This document shows, one piece after another, positions 7,441 to 11,622 of a stretch of 11,622 bases of DNA. This stretch comes from Betaproteobacteria bacterium (GTDB lineage Bacteria > Pseudomonadota > Gammaproteobacteria > Burkholderiales > SG8-39). Every line of letters starts with the position of its first letter. Positions within the stretch are counted from its first letter, which is position 1. The translations under genes and the position numbers were made by a program. A model generated the notes under the pieces. The model made no database searches. It was not told where the DNA came from and was given only the letters and a program-made list of their open reading frames with translations. The stretch is taken from positions 1 through 11,622 of the forward strand of contig JAOUGZ010000042.1 of assembly GCA_029865405.1 (NCBI GenBank), in the 5' to 3' direction.

Positions 7441-7497
7441 CCGTCTCTTTAGCGGCATTTGTAGAGCGCCCGCAAGCTGAACGTCAAATCGGCGCTT
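7441..7497 (-). promoter_or_regulatory. SAM-II-like (SAM-alpha) riboswitch aptamer upstream of metX
   Basis: The - strand RNA begins with AGCGCC (7496-7491). A 20-nt loop follows, then GGCGCT (7470-7465), which closes a 6-bp P1 stem. The loop contains the conserved AUUUG just after P1 (7489-7485) and CUUGC just before the P1 3' strand (7477-7473). After a short A/U-containing linker comes the conserved GCUAAA (7453-7448), the 3' pseudoknot strand. Order, spacing and conserved words match the SAM-II H-type pseudoknot known upstream of metX/metA. A possible outer pseudoknot helix is CGUU (7483-7480) with GACG (7445-7442). I aligned this from memory of the family and did not fold it. The downstream gene is metX, the classic target. 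A predicted transcription start falls right at P1, as expected for this compact aptamer. Confidence 0.85.
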
Positions 7498-7504
7498 GAC
7501 GCGG

Positions 7505-7510
7505 ATTATA
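7505..7510 (-). promoter_or_regulatory. -10 box of the metX promoter
   Basis: A perfect TATAAT is read from 7510 to 7505 and overlaps the stop codon of the upstream CoA-transferase gene. It places the start of transcription at about 7498-7497, one or two bases before the first P1 base of the riboswitch. The -35 region is poor (TGGCAA at 7534-7529 with an 18-bp spacer, or ATGGCA with 19), so the promoter may be modest or need an activator. A TTGACG further down (7487-7482) is part of the riboswitch and is probably not a -35. Confidence 0.7.
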
Positions 7511-8699
7511 GCCGGGCCGCGCCGCTCTTTGCCATCGCCTCGATCTGCGCGTCCGAGTAGCCGGCCTCCTTCAGCACCTCGCGCGTGTGCTCGCCGAAGC
7601 GCGGTGCGTGGCGCCGGTACTCGGGCTCGGTCTCCGACCATTCCGAGGGCACCTTCATCGACAGGAGCTTGCCTTCGCTCGGGTGCTCGACCGGCGTGAA
7701 GTAACCGATCGCCTCGAGGTGCGGGTCCTTCAGGATGTCCTCGAGGCTGTTCATGCGCTGCACCGGGATGTCGGCGGCGCCGAGCGCGGCCAGCCACTCG
7801 TCGGTCGTGCGCCGCGTCATCTCGTCGGCGACGAAGCTGTAGACATCGTCGAAGTTCTGGCTGCGCCCCTCGGCGGAGGCGAAGCGCGGATCGGCCACCA
7901 GGTCGGAGCGGCCGACCATCTCGAAGAAGGCCTTCCAGTGCTTGTCGTTGTAGATCAGCGCGCAGACGTAGCCGTCCCTGGTCTCGTAGGGGCGGCGAAA
8001 GCGCGTGAGCATGCGCCGGTAGCCGCCCGGCCCGAGCTGCGGCACGAAGGTGTACCCGCCCAGATGCTCGCCGAGCACGGACTGCAGCAGGCTCTCGAAC
8101 ATCGGCACGTCCACGCGCTGCCCCTTGCCGGTCTTCTCGCGCGCGTAGAGCGCCGCGCTCACCGCGTTCGCGGTGTGCAGGCCCACCGAGCGGTCGGCGA
8201 TGATCACCGGCGTGTAGCGCGGCGACTCGCCGCTTGCCTCGCGCGACAGCCACGGCAGGCCGGCGGCGCCCTGGATCAGGTCGTCGTAGGCTGCCTTGGC
8301 GGCGTAGGGCCCGCGCTGGCTGTAGCCGAAGCAGCCGACGTAGATGATGCGCGGGTTCGCCGCGCGCACGTCGTCGTAGCCGAGCTTGAGCCGCGACATC
8401 GCCTGCGGGCGGATGTTGTACACGAGCACGTCGGCGGTCTTCGCCAGCGCGAGGCACGCGTCGCGCCCCTCGGGCTGCTTGAGATCGAGCACGATGCCGC
8501 GCTTGTTGCGGTTGGCGTTGAGGAAGATGTGGCCCATCCCCTTGGAGCGGAACGGCCAGGCCCAGCGCATGATGTCGCCCTCGGGCGGCTCCACCTTGAC
8601 CACGTCGGCGCCGAAGTCGGCGAGGATCTGCGTCGCGTAGGGACCCATCACCACGGTGGTGAGGTCCAGCACGCGCACGCCATCCAGCGGTCCGGGCAT
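7506..8699 (-). CDS. CaiB/BaiF family CoA-transferase (class III)
   Basis: This is a class III CoA-transferase that moves CoA between carboxylic acids through an enzyme-bound aspartyl-CoA intermediate. The 397-residue length is normal for the family. Signatures are the N-terminal PLDGVRVLDLTTVVMGPYATQILADFGADVVKVE (4-37), NRNKRGIVLDLK, YNIRPQAMSRLKLGYD, and AYDDLIQGAAGL, where Asp139 is the likely catalytic aspartate. The C-terminal domain carries a family-like APRFGEHTREVLKEAGYSDAQIEAM tail. The ATG at 8699 is preceded by AAAGG with 6 nt spacing, and lies 12 nt after the ptsI stop on the same strand, so it is probably the distal gene of the pts transcript. The acids used cannot be told from sequence; close relatives are annotated as formyl-CoA, succinyl-CoA:dicarboxylate or alpha-methylacyl-CoA enzymes. 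The metX promoter overlaps its stop codon. Confidence 0.9.
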   Translation of the reverse strand: MPGPLDGVRVLDLTTVVMGPYATQILADFGADVVKVEPPEGDIMRWAWPFRSKGMGHIFLNANRNKRGIVLDLKQPEGRDACLALAKTADVLVYNIRPQAMSRLKLGYDDVRAANPRIIYVGCFGYSQRGPYAAKAAYDDLIQGAAGLPWLSREASGESPRYTPVIIADRSVGLHTANAVSAALYAREKTGKGQRVDVPMFESLLQSVLGEHLGGYTFVPQLGPGGYRRMLTRFRRPYETRDGYVCALIYNDKHWKAFFEMVGRSDLVADPRFASAEGRSQNFDDVYSFVADEMTRRTTDEWLAALGAADIPVQRMNSLEDILKDPHLEAIGYFTPVEHPSEGKLLSMKVPSEWSETEPEYRRHAPRFGEHTREVLKEAGYSDAQIEAMAKSGAARL

Positions 8700-8711
8700 C
8701 GGGGGCCTTTC

Positions 8712-10436
8712 TCAGGCGTTGAGCTGCGCCAGAAGCTCGCGCGTCTTCGCCGCGTCGGTGGAGCGCAGCACCTTGTGCGCGAGCGGCTCGGCCGCGGCGA
8801 GGTCGGTGCGCAGCACGCGCTCCTTGATCGCCAGCAGCTGCGCCGGGTGCATGGAGAAGTTGCGCAGTCCGAAGCCCAGCAGCAGTCGCGTGAGCGCAAG
8901 GTCGCCCGCCATCTCGCCGCACACCGCCACCGGCGTCTTGGCGCGCTGGGCGGTATGGATGACCTGCGCCACCAGGTGCAGCACGGCGGGGTGCAGCGGG
9001 TCGTACAGGTGCGCCACGGCGTCGTCGGTGCGGTCGATGGCGAGCGTGTACTGGATCAGGTCGTTGGTGCCGAGCGACAGGAAATCCAGCCGCTTGATGA
9101 ACATCGACAGGGCGAGCGCCGCCGCCGGGATCTCGATCATGGCGCCCACCGCGACGTCCGGGTCGTAGGGCTGGCGGCGCTCGTCGAGCTGCTGGCGCGC
9201 CTGGCCGATGAGCACCAGGGCCTGGTCGACCTCGTGCGCGTGGGCCACCATCGGCAGCAGGATGCGCACCTTGCCGTGGTGCGAGGCGCGCAGGATGGCG
9301 CGCAGCTGCGTGAGGAAGATCTGCGGCTCGGACAGGCAGTAGCGGATGGCGCGCAGCCCGAGCGCCGGATTGGGCATCTCCTCGACGTGGCCGTCGAGCG
9401 CCTTGTCGGCGCCGATATCGAGCGTGCGGATCACCACGGGCTTGCCCGCCATCTTGCGCGCCACCTCGCGGTAGGCCTCGAACTGCTCGTCCTCGCCCGG
9501 CAGGTCCTTGCGGTTCATGAACAGGAACTCGGTACGGAACAGGCCGATGCCCTGCGCCCCCGACTCGTGCACCTTGTCCAGGTCCTGCGGCAGCTCGATG
9601 TTGGCGAAGAGCTCGATCGCCGTGCCGTCGAGCGTGGCCGCGGGCGTGCTCTTCAGGCGCCCGAGCTTCTTCCTTTCCAGCTCGTGCTGCGACTGGCGCA
9701 GGCGGTACTCGGCGAGCACCAGGGGATCGGGGTCCACCACCAGCACGCCCTGGATGCCGTCGACGATCAGCAGCTCGCCCTCGCGGATCATGTGGCGCGC
9801 ATGGTGCAGTCCGACCAGCGCCGGGATGTTGAGGCTGCGCGCGAGGATCGCGGTGTGCGAGGTGACGCCGCCGACGTCGGTGACGAAGCCGCCGTACTCG
9901 TGGCGCTTGAACAGCAGCATGTCGGCGGGCGAGAGGTCGTGCGCCACCACGATGAGCTTGTGCTCGTCGCTGAGCTTGGGCGCGAGCGGTGCGCGCTGGC
10001 CCATCAGCGCCTTCAGCACGCGCTCCACCACCTGCTGCACGTCCGCCCCGCGCTCGCGCAGGTAGGCGTCCTCGACCTGCTCGAACTGCTCCTCGAGCGT
10101 CTCCATCTGCTGCACCAGCGCCCACTCGGCGTTGCAGCGGCGCTCGCGGATGATCTCGCGTGGCGCATGCGACAGCGACGAGTCCTCGAGCATCATGCGG
10201 TGCAGGTTGATGAACGCGCCGAACTCGGCCGGCGCGTCGTGCGGGATCTGGCTCTCGAGCTGCGCCAGCTCCTGCTTGGCGCGCGAGATGCCGGCGTCGA
10301 AGCGGAAGATCTCGCCCGGCACCGCATGCTCCGGGATCTCGTAGTGCGCCACCTCGAGTCGCGCACTCGACACGAGGTGCGCCTGGCCGATGGTGATGCC
10401 CGAGGTGACGCTCGAGCCGTGCAAGACGAAGTTCAC
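8712..10436 (-). CDS. ptsI: PTS Enzyme I (phosphoenolpyruvate-protein phosphotransferase)
   Basis: Enzyme I takes phosphate from PEP onto a histidine and passes it to HPr, the first step of the phosphotransferase system in the cytoplasm. The protein is 574 residues, the normal size. The N-terminal HPr-binding helical domain is followed by the phosphohistidine motif GGVTSHTAI with His194. The C-terminal PEP-binding barrel shows LFRTEFLFMNR (299-309), GAMIEIPAAAL (431-441), LSLGTNDLIQYTLAIDR (453-469) and VCGEMAGD with catalytic Cys506. The start is GTG at 10436, 4 nt after the ptsH stop, with GGAG/AGGA across the end of ptsH as the Shine-Dalgarno sequence. All key residues are present, so the enzyme should be active. 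No sugar-specific EIIB/EIIC lies in the window, so the pathway may be regulatory. Confidence 0.96.
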   Translation of the reverse strand: MNFVLHGSSVTSGITIGQAHLVSSARLEVAHYEIPEHAVPGEIFRFDAGISRAKQELAQLESQIPHDAPAEFGAFINLHRMMLEDSSLSHAPREIIRERRCNAEWALVQQMETLEEQFEQVEDAYLRERGADVQQVVERVLKALMGQRAPLAPKLSDEHKLIVVAHDLSPADMLLFKRHEYGGFVTDVGGVTSHTAILARSLNIPALVGLHHARHMIREGELLIVDGIQGVLVVDPDPLVLAEYRLRQSQHELERKKLGRLKSTPAATLDGTAIELFANIELPQDLDKVHESGAQGIGLFRTEFLFMNRKDLPGEDEQFEAYREVARKMAGKPVVIRTLDIGADKALDGHVEEMPNPALGLRAIRYCLSEPQIFLTQLRAILRASHHGKVRILLPMVAHAHEVDQALVLIGQARQQLDERRQPYDPDVAVGAMIEIPAAALALSMFIKRLDFLSLGTNDLIQYTLAIDRTDDAVAHLYDPLHPAVLHLVAQVIHTAQRAKTPVAVCGEMAGDLALTRLLLGFGLRNFSMHPAQLLAIKERVLRTDLAAAEPLAHKVLRSTDAAKTRELLAQLNA

Positions 10437-10440
10437 CGTC

Positions 10441-10710
10441 CTACTCCGCCTCGCCGAACTTGCCGGCCACCAGCTCGCGGATCGCCGCCAGCGCGGCCTC
10501 GGCGTCCGCGCCTTCGGCTTCCACCGTGAGCGCGGCGCCGCGCCCGGCGGCGAGCATCATCACGCCCATGATGCTCTTCGCGTTCACGCGGCGGCCGTTG
10601 CGCGTCAGCCAGACGTCGGCGGCGAACCGGCTCGCCACCTGCGTCAGCTTGGCCGACGCGCGCGCGTGCAGCCCGAGCTTGTTGGCGATGGTGAGCTCAG
10701 CGCTTGGCAC
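10441..10710 (-). CDS. ptsH: phosphocarrier protein HPr
   Basis: HPr carries phosphate from Enzyme I to EIIA proteins. It has 89 residues, typical of the family. The active-site motif KLGLHARAS places phosphoacceptor His15. Ser46 sits in NAKSIMGVMML, the serine motif used by HPr kinase/phosphorylase, which betaproteobacteria commonly have, so dual regulation is plausible. The start is GTG at 10710, inside the end of the EIIA gene (14-nt overlap). The resulting N-terminus [17 protein letters not shown] is family-like. It is followed after 4 nt by ptsI. The order EIIA-HPr-EI with overlaps indicates a single translationally linked unit. Confidence 0.96.
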   Translation of the reverse strand: MPSAELTIANKLGLHARASAKLTQVASRFAADVWLTRNGRRVNAKSIMGVMMLAAGRGAALTVEAEGADAEAALAAIRELVAGKFGEAE

Positions 10711-11101
10711 CGCAGCGGTCCGCGTTCATGTGCACCACGCCCTCGGTGCCGCCCGAGAGCGCGCGCTGCACCAGCGCCCCGAGGGGGCCGTTGCGGCGCG
10801 ACAGCACGCGCACCAGCATCGGCAAGGACACGCCGGAGACGCCCTCGACGCGGCCGTCGGCGAGCAGCCGTGTCGCGACGTTGCAGGGCGTGGCGCCGAA
10901 CATGTCGGTGAGCACGAGCAGTCCCGAGCCGTCGTCCAGGCGCTCGGCCAGCGCGCGCGCACGTTCCAGCACCGCTTCGGGGGCGTCGGCGCGCGCCACG
11001 CCGAGCGCAGCCGCCTGCGCGGGCGCGCCGAGGATCTGCGCGGCGCTCGCAAGCAGCGCCTCGCCGATGGTGCCGTGCGTGATGACCAGCACGCCGATCA
11101 C
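10697..11101 (-). CDS. EIIA(Man)-type PTS protein
   Basis: This is a stand-alone IIA domain of the mannose PTS family, which receives phosphate from HPr. With a GTG start at 11101 it is 134 residues, the size of one EIIA(Man) domain. The active-site histidine is His9 in [15 protein letters not shown], corresponding to His10 of the E. coli mannose IIA domain. The second family motif is [16 protein letters not shown]. The GTG overlaps the gshB TGA as GTGA, implying coupling. A frame extending upstream to 11182 would only add residues encoded within gshB and is not credible. There is no EIIB/EIIC/EIID partner here, so a regulatory or sensing role is more likely than sugar uptake, though partners could lie elsewhere in the genome. 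Confidence 0.93.
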   Translation of the reverse strand: MIGVLVITHGTIGEALLASAAQILGAPAQAAALGVARADAPEAVLERARALAERLDDGSGLLVLTDMFGATPCNVATRLLADGRVEGVSGVSLPMLVRVLSRRNGPLGALVQRALSGGTEGVVHMNADRCGAKR

Positions 11102-11622
11102 CGCGCCAGCCTCGCTTCCAGCGCCTGCACGAAGACTTCGCCCGCGTCGTAGCCGGTCTGGTCCTGGATCTCGCGAAAGCACGTCGGGCTGGTGACATTG
11201 ACCTCGGTCAGCCAGTCGCCGATCACGTCGAGACCGGCGAAGAGTATTCCCCGCGCCGCGAGCGGCGGCCCCATGATCCCGGCGATCTCCCGGTCGCGCG
11301 CCGACAGCGGCTGCGCCACGCCCTTGCCGCCGACGGCGAGGTTGCCGCGCGTCTCGCCCGCCTTGGGGATGCGCGCCAGCACGTATGGCGCGGGTTGGCC
11401 CTCGACGACGAGGATGCGCTTGTCGCCGGCGCTGATCTCGGGGATGAAGCGCTGCGCCATGACGCTTTCGGCGCCGTGGCGCGCCAGTGTTTCCACGATG
11501 ACGTTGCGGTTGGGGTCGTCGCGCCGCACGCGGAAGATGCCGGCGCCGCCCATGCCCGAGAGCGGTTTCAGGATCGTGTCGCGGTGCTCGTCGACGAACG
11601 CCTGGAGCATCGCCATGTCACG
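11098..11622 (-). CDS. gshB: glutathione synthetase, C-terminal part (5' end outside window)
   Basis: GshB ligates gamma-glutamylcysteine and glycine with ATP to make glutathione, in the cytoplasm. The frame stays open to the window edge, so the ATG at 11616 is internal and only the last ~174 codons of a ~315-residue enzyme are seen. ATP-grasp features of the C-terminal half are clear: the glycine-rich loop [41 protein letters not shown] and the metal/product end [23 protein letters not shown]. It ends with a GTGA overlap into the EIIA gene, so glutathione synthesis and the PTS proteins are probably co-transcribed, an arrangement seen in other betaproteobacteria. Confidence 0.95.
   Translation of the reverse strand, partial: RDMAMLQAFVDEHRDTILKPLSGMGGAGIFRVRRDDPNRNVIVETLARHGAESVMAQRFIPEISAGDKRILVVEGQPAPYVLARIPKAGETRGNLAVGGKGVAQPLSARDREIAGIMGPPLAARGILFAGLDVIGDWLTEVNVTSPTCFREIQDQTGYDAGEVFVQALEARLAR

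Noticed and set aside
7460..7487. TTGACG with TACAAA about 18 bp further down as a second metX promoter
   Set aside because: Both hexamers fall inside the riboswitch aptamer (the AUUUG block and the linker). Starting there would remove P1. The upstream TATAAT fits the aptamer start exactly.
7414..10125. A 903-codon - strand frame overlapping ptsI and the CoA-transferase in another phase
   Set aside because: The translation is Ala/Arg/Gly-rich noise typical of an out-of-phase reading of GC-rich genes, and the true frame is fixed by catalytic motifs.
7587..10529. A 980-codon open frame on the + strand opposite the CoA-transferase and ptsI genes
   Set aside because: It is the mirror of two genes with clear family motifs in GC-rich DNA. 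Its translation is low-complexity (His/Val/Arg/Leu-rich) with no recognisable domain.
1..11622. CRISPR arrays, insertion sequences, phage or defence genes, tRNAs
   Set aside because: None was seen. The window is filled with housekeeping genes with few gaps, and the only long non-coding stretch is the ~119-nt metX leader.

Overview
This is a GC-rich, gene-dense stretch of bacterial chromosome. The gene content points to a betaproteobacterium near the Burkholderiales/Nitrosomonadales. The supporting signs are a gatB, pyrE, xth and ampG-like neighbourhood, a gshB/EIIA(Man)/ptsH/ptsI cluster without a sugar permease, the metX-metW pair, and the sequence flavour of the PyrE and the DUF4124-like protein. 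No mobile element, tRNA, rRNA or CRISPR array is visible, and nearly all of the DNA is coding.

Left part, 1-5173. The 3' portion of gatB (+) meets a secreted coiled-coil DUF4124-like gene (-) tail to tail. A 65-bp divergent gap with two mirrored -10-like boxes follows. It leads into a tight + strand run: pyrE, xth (TTG start overlapping the pyrE stop), an AmpG-like permease and an 81-residue membrane-anchored protein. The small protein has six cysteines in a perfectly symmetric twin CX3C layout.

Right part, 5175-11622, all on the - strand. Read in the direction of transcription it runs gshB (5' end outside the window), an EIIA(Man)-type PTS protein, HPr (ptsH), Enzyme I (ptsI) and a CaiB/BaiF CoA-transferase. 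The first four genes are joined by overlaps or 4-nt gaps. A regulatory leader then precedes metX and metW, which share a GTGA overlap. The last gene is a CHRD-domain lipoprotein.

The most informative non-coding element is the metX leader (about 7403-7510, - strand). It has a perfect TATAAT box, then an RNA that matches the SAM-II riboswitch (P1 stem plus the AUUUG, CUUGC and GCUAAA blocks). An intrinsic terminator ends 16 nt before the metX ATG. A 10-nt segment of the riboswitch loop is the exact complement of the terminator loop plus 3' arm. This gives a complete SAM-off transcriptional switch that can be read from the sequence. The second point of interest is the twin CX3C protein. The remaining genes are ordinary housekeeping genes.
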